Assembly (NCBI GenBank): GCA_016791265.1
Contig: JAEUMY010000022.1
Span: 1 to 64,000, forward strand
DNA: 64,000 nucleotides
Direction: 5' to 3'
Origin: Betaproteobacteria bacterium
Lineage (GTDB): Bacteria; Pseudomonadota; Gammaproteobacteria; Burkholderiales; Usitatibacteraceae
Shown: positions 18,038 through 29,415 of the stretch, piece by piece
Layout: the number at the start of each line of letters is the position of its first letter
Numbering within the stretch: the stretch's first letter is position 1
The notes under the pieces: generated by a model
The model's input: the letters and a program-made list of their open reading frames with translations, nothing else
What the model was told of the DNA's origin: nothing
Database searches by the model: none
Position numbers and translations under genes: made by a program

Positions 18038-19528
18038 ATGGAATTTAGCATAAAGAGTGGTGACCTCAACCAGATCAAAACCGCCTGCATCCTGGTCGGC
18101 CTGTATGAATCCAAGCAACTGGACGAGGCCGGGACTAAGCTGGACAAAGCCACTGGCCAGGCGCTCACGCGCGCGGTGAAAAGCGGCGACATTTCCGGCA
18201 AGCCCGGCTCGACACTGCTGCTGCACATCGAGAAGGGAATAGGCGCGGAACGCGTGCTGCTGGTCGGCTTGGGCGCCGAGAAGAGCTATGGCCGCAAGGC
18301 TTTCTGCACGGCACTCTCCGCCGCCTTCAAGGCGCTGAAGGGCACTGCGGTCACCGACGTCATCATGTCCTTCGACAGCAAGCAATCGGGTGACGACCTC
18401 TATTGGAAGTTGGAGCAGGCTGCGGCGCTGGCGATCGACGGCGCCTATCGATTCGATCAACTCAAGAGCAACGGCGACTCGCGCAATGTCGGCAAGGCTG
18501 TTGGATTTCACCTTCCCGGCAAGCATGACGCCGCCCGCGCCAAGGAAGCGCTCCGCCGAGGCGAAGCCATCGGCGAAGGCATGAGCCTCACCAAGACCCT
18601 GGGAAACCTGCCGCCCAACATCTGCACGCCGACCTATCTCGCCGACACGGCCAAGCAACTGGCCAAGCAATTCAAGTTCAAGGTGAACATCCTTGAAAAG
18701 AAGGACATGGAAAAGCTGGGCATGAACACCCTTCTGTCCGTCTCCAAGGCCAGTTACCAGCCGCCGAAGTTCATCGTGCTCGAACATAACGGTGGCAAGA
18801 AGGGCGACAAGCCCGTCGTGCTGGTCGGCAAAGGCATCACCTTCGACACCGGCGGTATTTCTCTGAAGCCCGCTGCCGAGATGGACGAAATGAAGTACGA
18901 CATGGGCGGCGCCGCCGCGGTGCTGGGCGCCATGAAGACTGTAGGTCTCATGAAGCTGCCCTTGAATGTGGTCATGCTGGTGCCGACTTGCGAAAACATG
19001 CCCGGCGGCAATGCCACTCGCCCCGGCGACATCGTGAAAAGCATGGCCGGCCACACTGTCGAGATTCTCAACACCGATGCGGAAGGCCGTCTCATTCTGT
19101 GCGACGCGCTCACTTATGCCGAGCGCTTCAAGCCCGCGGCGGTGGTGGATGCGGCCACGCTGACTGGCGCCATGGTCATCGCGCTGGGTCATATCACGAC
19201 GGGCATTTTCGCCAACAAGGACGCACTGGCGCAGGAGCTGGTGGCCGCCGGCAACGAAAAGCTGGACTTCGCGTGGCATCTGCCGATGTTCGATGAGTAC
19301 AACGACCTCTTGAAGAGCAACTTCGCCGACATCCCGAACATCAGCGGCGGTCGCGCTGGCGGCAGCATCACGGCAGCTTGCTTCCTGTCCCGCTTTACCA
19401 AGCAATACGACTGGGCGCACCTGGACATCGCGGGCACGGCCTGGAAGTCGGGTGCCGACAAAGGTGCGACCGGTCGCCCGGTGTCGCTTCTATCCCAGTT
19501 CCTGTTCAAGCGGGCGGGCCTCAAGTAG
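18038..19528 (+). CDS. pepA: Leucyl aminopeptidase
   Basis: A 496-residue M17 cytosol aminopeptidase that removes N-terminal residues from peptides using two metal ions. The signature NTDAEGRLILCDALTYAE is present, with the preceding metal/active-site block GKGITFDTGGISLKP and DMGGAAAVLGAM. The N-terminal domain (1-170) is the divergent regulatory part; in E. coli PepA it also supports DNA binding and XerCD recombination. It is the first gene of pepA-holC-orf-valS, with 24 bp to holC. Confidence 0.97.
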   Translation: MEFSIKSGDLNQIKTACILVGLYESKQLDEAGTKLDKATGQALTRAVKSGDISGKPGSTLLLHIEKGIGAERVLLVGLGAEKSYGRKAFCTALSAAFKALKGTAVTDVIMSFDSKQSGDDLYWKLEQAAALAIDGAYRFDQLKSNGDSRNVGKAVGFHLPGKHDAARAKEALRRGEAIGEGMSLTKTLGNLPPNICTPTYLADTAKQLAKQFKFKVNILEKKDMEKLGMNTLLSVSKASYQPPKFIVLEHNGGKKGDKPVVLVGKGITFDTGGISLKPAAEMDEMKYDMGGAAAVLGAMKTVGLMKLPLNVVMLVPTCENMPGGNATRPGDIVKSMAGHTVEILNTDAEGRLILCDALTYAERFKPAAVVDAATLTGAMVIALGHITTGIFANKDALAQELVAAGNEKLDFAWHLPMFDEYNDLLKSNFADIPNISGGRAGGSITAACFLSRFTKQYDWAHLDIAGTAWKSGADKGATGRPVSLLSQFLFKRAGLK

Positions 19529-19552
19529 CGGTTTGCGACGGAGCGACAGCGC

Positions 19553-19978
19553 ATGACCGAGGTGAAGGTGTTCTACAACGTGCCGGACAAGCTCGGCTTC
19601 GCCTGCCGGCTGGCCAAGCGCGCGGTCGACGAGGGCAAGCGCCTCATCGTTTTCGCGCCCGACCGCGAACTCGCGGACACCTTCGACCGCCTGTTGTGGA
19701 CTTTTCAGCAATTGTCCTTCGTGCCCCATGTCCGCGCCGGGCATGTGCTGGTGGCGGAGACGCCCATCGTGATCGCCAGCAGCGACACGGGCTTGCATCA
19801 TCATGAAGCGCTCTTGAATCTTGCCGACGACCCGCCCCCGTTTTTCAGCCGATTCGAGTTCCTGCGCGAAGTGGTGAGCCAGGATGAAGCCGACCGCGCC
19901 AAGGCGCGTGAAAGATTGCGTTTCTACAAGTCACGCGGGTTTGAAGTCTCCAATCAGGACATGGGGCAGGCCGCATGA
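19553..19978 (+). CDS. holC: DNA polymerase III subunit chi
   Basis: A 141-residue chi subunit, which links the clamp loader to SSB. TEVKVFYNVPDKLGFACRLAKRA, LIVFAPDRELADTFDRLLWTF and the C-terminal RLRFYKSRGFEV match HolC in order and length. The position between pepA and valS is conserved. The stop overlaps the next start (ATGA). Confidence 0.93.
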   Translation: MTEVKVFYNVPDKLGFACRLAKRAVDEGKRLIVFAPDRELADTFDRLLWTFQQLSFVPHVRAGHVLVAETPIVIASSDTGLHHHEALLNLADDPPPFFSRFEFLREVVSQDEADRAKARERLRFYKSRGFEVSNQDMGQAA

Positions 19979-20367
19979 GCATCGAGCGGCCGGACAAGTC
20001 ACTCGACGAACTGGGCAACAAGGTCGATGCTCTCCTGAAGCGCCACGCCGCTGGCGGGGAGGATCGCAATATCCCGGTGCTGTCGGAGATCGTTCGCGCG
20101 CCAGAGTGGGAGCCGGTCACCCCTGTTTCGCTGCCACGCGGCATCACCGATGAGGAAGCCAGGAAGCTGGCGGCCGAGATTTTCGACCGCGTCTTCGCTC
20201 GCGTCGAACGTGAACTCACGACCAAGTTTGAGGAACGCCTCACCGAGCGCATGGCCGCGCAGATCAGCGTGACGATCGGTCATGTGTTGTCCGATCTCAG
20301 CCCCGACATCGCCAATGTCATCGGCGATGCCATCAACGAAGCCCTTCTCAACAAGAAATCGAAGTAG
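19975..20367 (+). CDS. Hypothetical protein between holC and valS
   Basis: A 130-residue soluble protein with no motif I recognise. The N-terminal 60 residues are polar and proline-containing ([19 protein letters not shown]). The rest is predicted helical and amphipathic ([20 protein letters not shown]), suggesting oligomerisation. It is translationally coupled to holC (ATGA) and lies 41 bp before valS. Small proteins occur at this position in other betaproteobacteria, so it is probably a real gene, perhaps of a lineage-restricted domain of unknown function. Confidence 0.75.
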   Translation: MSIERPDKSLDELGNKVDALLKRHAAGGEDRNIPVLSEIVRAPEWEPVTPVSLPRGITDEEARKLAAEIFDRVFARVERELTTKFEERLTERMAAQISVTIGHVLSDLSPDIANVIGDAINEALLNKKSK

Positions 20368-20388
20368 CACGCAGGGCGTACGCGCTTT

Positions 20389-20400
20389 GCGAATATTCGC
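20389..20400. repeat. GCGAATATTCGC palindrome, upstream of valS
   Basis: Exact copy ending 8 bp before the valS ATG, where a Shine-Dalgarno would be expected. Confidence 0.95.
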
Positions 20401-20408
20401 GGCACACC

Positions 20409-23396
<2,988 letters not shown>

Positions 23397-23401
23397 AGTT
23401 G

Positions 23402-23480
23402 TCCGTCGTCCCGGCGAAGGCCGGGACCCAGTGTCGTTGGGTGAAAGCCGCTGGATTCCGGCCTTCGCCGGAATGACGGA
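23402..23480 (+). repeat. Paired REP-like inverted hairpins (BIME-like)
   Basis: Two 30-bp units in inverted orientation (23402-23431 and 23451-23480) lie between valS and the MFS gene. Each folds into an 8-bp stem with a GAAG (or CTTC) loop: GTCCCGGC/GCCGGGAC and ATTCCGGC/GCCGGAAT. The units differ at four positions, which form two compensating base-pair changes. This is the form of REP/BIME elements, and it may also terminate valS transcription. Confidence 0.85.
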
Positions 23481-23485
23481 GAAAA

Positions 23486-24766
23486 ATGAGACTGCCCGAC
23501 GCGATGCGCGCCCTGCGCCATCGCAACTTCCGCACCTACTACGCCGGTCAGGCCATTTCGATGATCGGCACCTGGGTGCAGAGCATCGCAAACACGTGGT
23601 TGGCGTGGCAGTTGTCGGGGTCCACGGCCATCACCGGGCTCGTGGGCTTCGTGGCCCACATCCCCATGCTGGTCGTGGCGCCATTCGCGGGTGTGCTGGG
23701 CGACCGTTTCGACAAGCGGCGCATGCTCTTCGTCGTGCAATCGCTGCTAATCGTGCAGTCCGTTGCACTGGCGGTATTGGTCGGATTCGGCCTGATCACG
23801 GTGCCTCTGCTGGTTGGCATCGTGTTCATCATCGGACTTCTGAATGCCGTTGAAACGCCGACCCGGCAGTCTTTTTTCGTGCAGCTAATCAATGACCGCG
23901 CCGACCTGCCCAACGCCATCGCCCTGAATTCCGTGCTGATGAACGCGACTCGGCTGGTCGGCCCGGCGCTGGGCGGCATTCTCATCGCCGCCACCAGCGA
24001 GACCATGTGCTACGCGGTCAACGCCGTCCTCACCATAGCCGTGCTGGTGTCGCTTGCGAATATTCGCATCGCGGACGTCGCCGATGCGAATATTCGCAAG
24101 GCGGAGAGCTTCGTGACCCAGCTCATGGAGGGCTGGCGATACGCCTTTGGCATGCCGGTCATCCGCGTGCTGCTGGTTGCGATTGGCGTCATCAGTTTCA
24201 CCATCAGCCCCTACGTGACGCTCATGCCCGCCATCGTGGTGAAGAGCTTCCAGGGCGGCTCCGAGCTGGTGGGCTACTTCATCGCCTCGGTGGGTCTTGG
24301 CGCGCTGATCGGCGCGCTTCGCCTCGCGGCGCGCAAGAACGTGCGCGGCATGGCGAAGTGGATCGCCATCGCGGCCGTCGTTGCTGGCGCTGCGACGGCA
24401 GGGTTCTCGTTCTCGCGCAATGTCTGGCTGTCACTGGCCTGCATGGCAGTGCTGGGATTCGGCTTCATCACGGCGGGTGCCACGATCAACACCATCCTGC
24501 AATCCATCGTGGACGACGACAAACGCAGCCGTGTCGTGGCGCTCTACACCGCGTCCTTCATTGGCGCGGCCCCATTGGGCCACCTGGCCTCGGGTTGGCT
24601 CGCTGACCACATCGGCGCGCCGCACACATTTCTGCTGAACGGCAGCGTGTGCCTCCTCACCGGACTCGTCTTCGCGTGGCAGCTCCCGCGCTTTCGCGAA
24701 GAGCTTCGCATCATCTACATCGAGCGCGGCATCATCCCGCCGCCCGCACAGGACCCGAATCAATGA
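23486..24766 (+). CDS. MFS transporter, EntS-like
   Basis: A 426-residue major facilitator protein with twelve predicted membrane segments and the MFS_3/EntS-type start RHRNFRTYYAGQAISMIGTW, then GVLGDRFDKRRMLFVVQSLL between helices 2 and 3. The family includes siderophore and drug exporters. The substrate here is unknown. Two palindrome copies 30 bp apart encode ANIR twice in the cytoplasmic linker between the halves (LANIRIADVADANIRKAES). It is coupled to the crotonase gene by ATGA. Confidence 0.85.
   Translation: MRLPDAMRALRHRNFRTYYAGQAISMIGTWVQSIANTWLAWQLSGSTAITGLVGFVAHIPMLVVAPFAGVLGDRFDKRRMLFVVQSLLIVQSVALAVLVGFGLITVPLLVGIVFIIGLLNAVETPTRQSFFVQLINDRADLPNAIALNSVLMNATRLVGPALGGILIAATSETMCYAVNAVLTIAVLVSLANIRIADVADANIRKAESFVTQLMEGWRYAFGMPVIRVLLVAIGVISFTISPYVTLMPAIVVKSFQGGSELVGYFIASVGLGALIGALRLAARKNVRGMAKWIAIAAVVAGAATAGFSFSRNVWLSLACMAVLGFGFITAGATINTILQSIVDDDKRSRVVALYTASFIGAAPLGHLASGWLADHIGAPHTFLLNGSVCLLTGLVFAWQLPRFREELRIIYIERGIIPPPAQDPNQ
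24056..24067. repeat. GCGAATATTCGC palindrome, in MFS gene (1)
   Basis: Exact copy, read as ANIR; starts exactly 30 bp before the next copy. Confidence 0.95.
24086..24097. repeat. GCGAATATTCGC palindrome, in MFS gene (2)
   Basis: Exact copy, again read as ANIR, 30 bp after the previous copy. Confidence 0.95.
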
Positions 24767-25548
24767 ACGACACCGTGCTGCTGGCCATCGACGGCCCCAT
24801 CGCCACCATCACCTTGAACCGTCCCGCGCAGTTGAATGCGCTGAACGACGCCATGATGTTTGGCCTCAGGGACGCGCTGGCCCTGGTGGAGCAGGATGCG
24901 AATATTCGCGTGGTGATCCTGAAAGGCGCCGGAAAAGCGTTCATGGCAGGTGGTGATGTCGCCATGTTTCACGAGAAAAAGGACGAAGTGTCGTCGACTT
25001 TTCACGTGCTGGGCGGCACCTTCCACGAGTCGATCAAGATGCTGCGTCGTATGAGCAAACCCGTCATCGCGAGCGTGCAAGGCGCCTGCGCGGGTGGCGG
25101 CCTGTCGGTGATGCTCGCCTGCGACCTCGCCGTCGCGGCGGAGAGCAGCCAGTTCACGCTTGCCTATGCGCGCATTGGCGTGTCGCCCGATGGCGGCAGC
25201 ACCCACTTTCTGCCGCGCATCGTGGGGGCGCGAAAAGCGCTGGAATTGGCGCTGCTGACCGAAGCATTCGGTGCCGACAAGGCGCTGGAAATGGGTCTCG
25301 TGAATAGGGTCGTGCCGGCGTCAGAACTCGAACCGGAAACGCTGAAACTCGCGCACCAACTCGCGTCCGGCCCGTCACGCGCCTTCGCCCACACCAAGGC
25401 GCTCATCAACGCGAGCTTTGATCGCCCGATGGATGCGCAATTGGACGCGGAAGTGCGGGCGTTCGCCGATTGCGCGACCGGTCACGACTTCAAGGAAGGA
25501 GTGACCGCCTTCGTGGAGAAACGGAAACCGCGATTTCGCGGCGAGTAG
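24763..25548 (+). CDS. Crotonase (enoyl-CoA hydratase/isomerase) family
   Basis: A 261-residue crotonase-fold protein. The start at 24763 overlaps the MFS stop and begins at the family start (LLAIDGPIATITLNRPAQLNAL). The CoA-binding and oxyanion-hole parts are present (GKAFMAGGDVAMF and ACAGGGLSVMLACDLAVA). The two glutamates of classical enoyl-CoA hydratase appear replaced: the first site reads GGGLSVM and the second ARIGVSPDGGS. An isomerase-like or other crotonase activity therefore seems more likely than simple hydration. A palindrome copy encodes ANIR inside DANIRVVIL, a position that varies in the family. Confidence 0.88.
   Translation: MNDTVLLAIDGPIATITLNRPAQLNALNDAMMFGLRDALALVEQDANIRVVILKGAGKAFMAGGDVAMFHEKKDEVSSTFHVLGGTFHESIKMLRRMSKPVIASVQGACAGGGLSVMLACDLAVAAESSQFTLAYARIGVSPDGGSTHFLPRIVGARKALELALLTEAFGADKALEMGLVNRVVPASELEPETLKLAHQLASGPSRAFAHTKALINASFDRPMDAQLDAEVRAFADCATGHDFKEGVTAFVEKRKPRFRGE
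24898..24909. repeat. GCGAATATTCGC palindrome, in crotonase
   Basis: Exact copy, read as DANIRV at a position where the family usually has D-x-x-V/I-R-V. Confidence 0.95.
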
Positions 25549-25614
25549 CGCGTTGACGCAGACCGCCCGGCACGACAGCGCACGACCGCGATCACTTGCT
25601 CGGTGGTTTTCCCG

Positions 25615-25842
25615 CTACTTCTTTTGCATCAAGAAGGTGAACTCGGTCGAGGTCGCAGAGTGTTCGAGCAATGGATTGCCCGTCTGCTTGCAAAACGCCT
25701 GGAAGTCCTTGACCGAGCCCGGATCGGTCGCCACCACCTTCAGGACCTGACCTGACTCCAGCTCGGAGAGCGCTTTTTTGGCGCGCAGGATGGGCAGCGG
25801 GCAGTTGAGGCCTTTGACGTCGAGTTCCCGGGTGATGTTCAT
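25615..25842 (-). CDS. TusA-family sulfur carrier
   Basis: A 75-residue protein with the TusA/SirA fold: the start LDVKGLNCPLPILRAKKAL contains the CPxP motif with the sulfur-carrying cysteine C14, and the end is TEFTFLMQKK. TusA-like proteins pass persulfide sulfur to tRNA thiolation, molybdenum cofactor or other pathways. Being next to moaC hints at molybdenum cofactor sulfur chemistry, but the sen/egt cluster is also only 16 kb away. It may be tusA itself or a yedF-type paralogue. Confidence 0.88.
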   Translation of the reverse strand: MNITRELDVKGLNCPLPILRAKKALSELESGQVLKVVATDPGSVKDFQAFCKQTGNPLLEHSATSTEFTFLMQKK

Positions 25843-25872
25843 GATGGGCTTCCTTGAGAGGCGGTTCAGCTT

Positions 25873-25884
25873 GCGAATATTCGT
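25873..25884. repeat. Palindrome variant, tusA-moaC spacer
   Basis: GCGAATATTCGT, one mismatch, in the spacer between the tusA-like gene and moaC. Confidence 0.85.
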
Positions 25885-25924
25885 ATTGGGCGATGCCAGG
25901 GAGATGGTGCGAATTCAGCGGGAT

Positions 25925-26464
25925 TCAAGGACGCCTGCCAGCATCGCCGGCCACCCAGCACCCCGAGCGGCCGCCCGTCTTTTCCAGCAGCCTGACCGAC
26001 TCGATTCGCATGCCGCGATCCGCCGCTTTCAGCATGTCGTAGATGGTGAGAAGCGCAATGTTCACCGCAGTCAGCGCCTCCATCTCGACACCCGTGCGGC
26101 CAAATGTCTCGACGATGGCCTCGCAATCGACGGCATGCGCCATGTCATCAAGCTCAAACGTCACGGCGACACGCGTGATCGGAATGGGATGCGCCAGCGG
26201 AATCAGGTCCGCCGTGCGCTTGGCGCCTTGAATGCCGGCGATGCGCGCGATGCCCAGCACATCCCCCTTCTTTGCGTCACCACGGCGCACCAGCGCCAGC
26301 GTTTCCGGCTGCATCACGATGCGGCCAGCCGCGCGAGCGACCCGGTGCGTTTCCGCCTTGGCGCCCACATCAACCATGTGCGCCTGACCCGCACCGTCAA
26401 AGTGGCTCAGCGGCTGGGCGGGATCGCCATCCAAAGCCGGCTTGTCGATGTGAGAGGCACTCAT
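25925..26464 (-). CDS. moaC: Cyclic pyranopterin monophosphate synthase MoaC
   Basis: MoaC makes cyclic pyranopterin monophosphate in molybdenum cofactor synthesis. The 179-residue product has MVDVGAK, the IPLAHPIPI block (histidine kept, the common cysteine replaced by alanine), [10 protein letters not shown], and [11 protein letters not shown] with the catalytic aspartate and lysine. The first 25 residues are a variable extension compared with E. coli MoaC (161 aa). A single-mismatch palindrome copy lies between it and the tusA-like gene. Confidence 0.95.
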   Translation of the reverse strand: MSASHIDKPALDGDPAQPLSHFDGAGQAHMVDVGAKAETHRVARAAGRIVMQPETLALVRRGDAKKGDVLGIARIAGIQGAKRTADLIPLAHPIPITRVAVTFELDDMAHAVDCEAIVETFGRTGVEMEALTAVNIALLTIYDMLKAADRGMRIESVRLLEKTGGRSGCWVAGDAGRRP

Positions 26465-26618
26465 GACCGCGTTGACCGGACAGATTCAGCTTGCATTTAG
26501 ATTGAAAAGTGGAGGATGGGCAAGATGACTACAATGGCCGGGCGGGAACTCCCGACCCGGACGCAAATCGTACCATCCCAAGGCATTCGCCCTGAAAGCC
26601 ACAATCGAGACTCACTGC

Positions 26619-28106
26619 ATGGCCCTTCTGAAATCCACAGTCGCCACACTTGTCGCGCTATCGCTCGCTACAGCGCCTGCCGCCGGCCCGGTGGCGGCGC
26701 AGTCGCTGCCCGATCTGGGGGACTCGGCAGAATCAACCCTGCCCGAGGCGCAGGAGCGCAATATTGGCAAGCGGGTCATGCTGGAAGTGCGCGCCGACCG
26801 CAGTTATGTCGAAGACGCGGAGCTGACCGACTACCTCACGGCGCTGGGACAGCGCTTGTTGCTGTCTTCAGGAAGCACACGTGGCGATATCGAGTTCTTT
26901 CTGATGCAGGATGACGCGATCAACGCATTCGCGCTGGTGGGCGGATTCATTGGTGTGCATACCGGCCTCATTCTGGCCGCCCAGAGCGAGTCTGAACTCG
27001 CGGGCGTGGTGGGCCATGAGATCGCCCACATCCTGCAGCGGCATCAGGCGCGCATGCTGGCCGGGCAGAAGAATGCGGCGCTGGGGTCGCTGGTGGCGCT
27101 GGCGCTCGCGATCATGGCGGCAAAGAGCGGCAGCACATCGCAAGCACCGGAGGCGGCCATCGCCGCCGCGTCCGGCCTGCAAATTCAGTCCATGCTTGAC
27201 TACTCGCGCGACTTCGAGCGGGAGTCGGATCGGCTGGGCTTTCAGATGCTGGAGAAGTCAGGTTTCGATCCGCGCGGCATGGCCTCCTTCTTCGAGCGCC
27301 TGCAACGCGCCAATCGCCACAACGATGGCCGTACACCTGGCTATCTGCGCACGCACCCGCTCACCACGGAGCGCATTGCCGACATGCAAAACCGGGTCGC
27401 CCTGATGCCTGTGCGCAATGTGCCCGACTCGGTCGACTTCCAGTTCGCTCACGCGAAGTTACGCGCATCGCAGGGCTCACCTGCGGATGCAGCGGAGCAC
27501 TTTCGCAACCTCATCGCGGAAAAGACCATTCGGCGCTCGCGAGCTGATCTTTACGGCCTGGCATTCGCGCAAAAGCGCCAGCGCGACTTCACGGCAGCGC
27601 TCGCGACGCTCGAAGACGCCCGTCGCGGCGGCGCCAACGCCTGGGTTGAGAATCTCGCTGGCGAAGTCCTGATGGAGCAAGGTAAGCCAGCGTTGGCCCG
27701 CGAGACCTATGAGAAGGCCCTGTCCGTCATGCCGGGTAGTCGCGCATTGTTCCAGGGTCACGTCGCCAGCTTGCTGGAAACAGGCGCCAACGAGAAAGCG
27801 CTCACGGAAATCGAGGCGCGCTTGCGGAAAACGCCCGAAGCCGCGCGGCTCTATGATCTGCAGGCGAAGGCCTATGCCGCAGCGGGCCGTCAGCTCGCCC
27901 AACATCGGGCGCTGGCCGAGGCGCACTATCGGCGAGGACGCATCGCGGCCGCCGTGGAGCAGCTTGAGTTGGCGTTGAAGCAAAAAGACGGCAACTTCTA
28001 CGAGCGCTCCGGCGCGGAGGCGCGTTCACGCGAACTGAAGGCCGAGTTGCTGGAACTGAGAAAAGACAAGAAACACGACCCATCAGACCGGGAAGACACT
28101 CGCTGA
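26619..28106 (+). CDS. bepA: Periplasmic M48 metalloprotease with TPRs, BepA-like
   Basis: BepA-type proteins assist or clear outer-membrane protein assembly intermediates such as LptD. The 495-residue product has a signal peptide (1-28, cleaved after PVAAQ or nearby), an M48 domain with the zinc motif HEIAH at 133-137 and a third ligand in FERESDRLGF, and a C-terminal half of tetratricopeptide-like repeats (from about 290 to 460). The long insert KSGSTSQAPEAAIAAASGLQ before the third ligand is typical. It is a stand-alone gene facing away from moaC. Confidence 0.9.
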   Translation: MALLKSTVATLVALSLATAPAAGPVAAQSLPDLGDSAESTLPEAQERNIGKRVMLEVRADRSYVEDAELTDYLTALGQRLLLSSGSTRGDIEFFLMQDDAINAFALVGGFIGVHTGLILAAQSESELAGVVGHEIAHILQRHQARMLAGQKNAALGSLVALALAIMAAKSGSTSQAPEAAIAAASGLQIQSMLDYSRDFERESDRLGFQMLEKSGFDPRGMASFFERLQRANRHNDGRTPGYLRTHPLTTERIADMQNRVALMPVRNVPDSVDFQFAHAKLRASQGSPADAAEHFRNLIAEKTIRRSRADLYGLAFAQKRQRDFTAALATLEDARRGGANAWVENLAGEVLMEQGKPALARETYEKALSVMPGSRALFQGHVASLLETGANEKALTEIEARLRKTPEAARLYDLQAKAYAAAGRQLAQHRALAEAHYRRGRIAAAVEQLELALKQKDGNFYERSGAEARSRELKAELLELRKDKKHDPSDREDTR

Positions 28107-28197
28107 CAGTGCCTGACACGGCGGTTGCGCGCGTGCAATGCGATGCCCGTAGAATCTCGGGTTTCGTCCCGCCCCTCTCCCCGACTCCCCGCGCGCC

Positions 28198-29415
28198 ATG
28201 CTCCGCTCCTTTTTCAAAGTTCGCTATCTCGTCCTCGCCATTGTCCTCGTCATCTCCGGCGTTCTGTACGCGCAATTCAAGGAGCGGGCGGAAAAGTCGA
28301 AGTTGGAGCGTTACCGCACGGCCCAGGTGGACAAGGGCGCGGTCATTCAGCGGATCACGGCCAACGGCACGCTGAATCCAGTCAGCGTCGTCAACGTCGG
28401 CACGCAGGTGTCCGGCACGGTGCTGAAGCTTCACACCGACTACAACCAGCCCGTCAAGGCCAACCAGGTGCTCTTGGAGATCGACCCCGCGCTCATCAAG
28501 GCGCGCATCCAGCAATTCGAGGCGAACATGCGCTCGGCGGAGGCCACGCTGCGTCTCGCGGAAACCACGCTTCAGCGCAACGAAACGCTGGTCGCGAAAG
28601 GCTTCATCTCGCCATCAACACTGGACCAGAATCGCAAGGAGGTCGATGTCGCCAACGCGCAGGTCGCGCAGGTGCGCTCGCAGCTGGAACAGGAAAAGAC
28701 CAACCTTGCCTACACCATCATTCGTTCTCCGATTGACGGCATCGTGATCGACCGCAAGGTGGACATCGGACAGACGGTGGCCGCAAGCTTTCAGACGCCG
28801 ACGCTCTTCCAGATTGCCCGCGACCTGGAGAACATGCAGATCGACACCAGCGTGGCCGAAGCGGACGTGGGCAAGCTGTCCGCTGGCATGCCCATCCGCT
28901 TCACCACCGATGCATTCCCGGATCGCGACTTCGCCGGCAAGGTGCGCATGGTGCGACTCAATCCGAGCATTCAGCAGAACGTCGTGACGTACAACGTCAT
29001 CGTGGATGTCACCAACGATCAAGGGCTGCTGAAGCCCGGCATGACGGCGCAAGTGAATATCGTGGTGAGCGAGAAGCAGGATGTGATACGGCTTCCCAAT
29101 GCCGCGCTCCGCTTCAAGCCGCCGCGCGAAGAAAAGGACAGCAAAGCCGCCACCAAGCCAGCACCCAAAAACGCACCGGCCGCGGCACCAGCCAAGACTG
29201 AAGCGAAGCTGGAAAGCGCGGGTGCCACCTCGACCGCGGCGCGCCGGCCACCCGCTCGGGTCTTCAAACTGAACGACAAGCGCGAATTGGTGCCGGTTGA
29301 AGTGCGCGTGGGCATCGCCAGCAACCAGCACACGGAATTGCTTTCCGGTGCGCTGCAGCCCGGCGATGAGCTGGTGATCCGGGACCTGCAGGACAGATCG
29401 AGGGAAGCGAAGTGA
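28198..29415 (+). CDS. macA: MacA-like periplasmic adaptor of ABC exporter
   Basis: A 405-residue membrane-fusion protein. One N-terminal membrane anchor (10-27), then a barrel-sandwich start (GTLNPVSVVNVGTQVSGTVLKL), an alpha-hairpin of about 75 residues (RIQQFEANMRSAEATLRLAE), the second lipoyl half (RSPIDGIVIDRKVDIGQTV) and a beta-barrel. A lysine-, alanine- and proline-rich insert at about 310-350 (KPAPKNAPAAAPAKTEAK) is not part of the standard fold. It is the first gene of a three-gene exporter operon and is coupled to the ATPase by GTGA. Confidence 0.9.
   Translation: MLRSFFKVRYLVLAIVLVISGVLYAQFKERAEKSKLERYRTAQVDKGAVIQRITANGTLNPVSVVNVGTQVSGTVLKLHTDYNQPVKANQVLLEIDPALIKARIQQFEANMRSAEATLRLAETTLQRNETLVAKGFISPSTLDQNRKEVDVANAQVAQVRSQLEQEKTNLAYTIIRSPIDGIVIDRKVDIGQTVAASFQTPTLFQIARDLENMQIDTSVAEADVGKLSAGMPIRFTTDAFPDRDFAGKVRMVRLNPSIQQNVVTYNVIVDVTNDQGLLKPGMTAQVNIVVSEKQDVIRLPNAALRFKPPREEKDSKAATKPAPKNAPAAAPAKTEAKLESAGATSTAARRPPARVFKLNDKRELVPVEVRVGIASNQHTELLSGALQPGDELVIRDLQDRSREAK

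Noticed and set aside
17990-19420. 476-codon open frame on the minus strand opposite pepA
   Set aside because: Antisense shadow of a clear M17 aminopeptidase gene, with no recognisable domain or ribosome-binding site.
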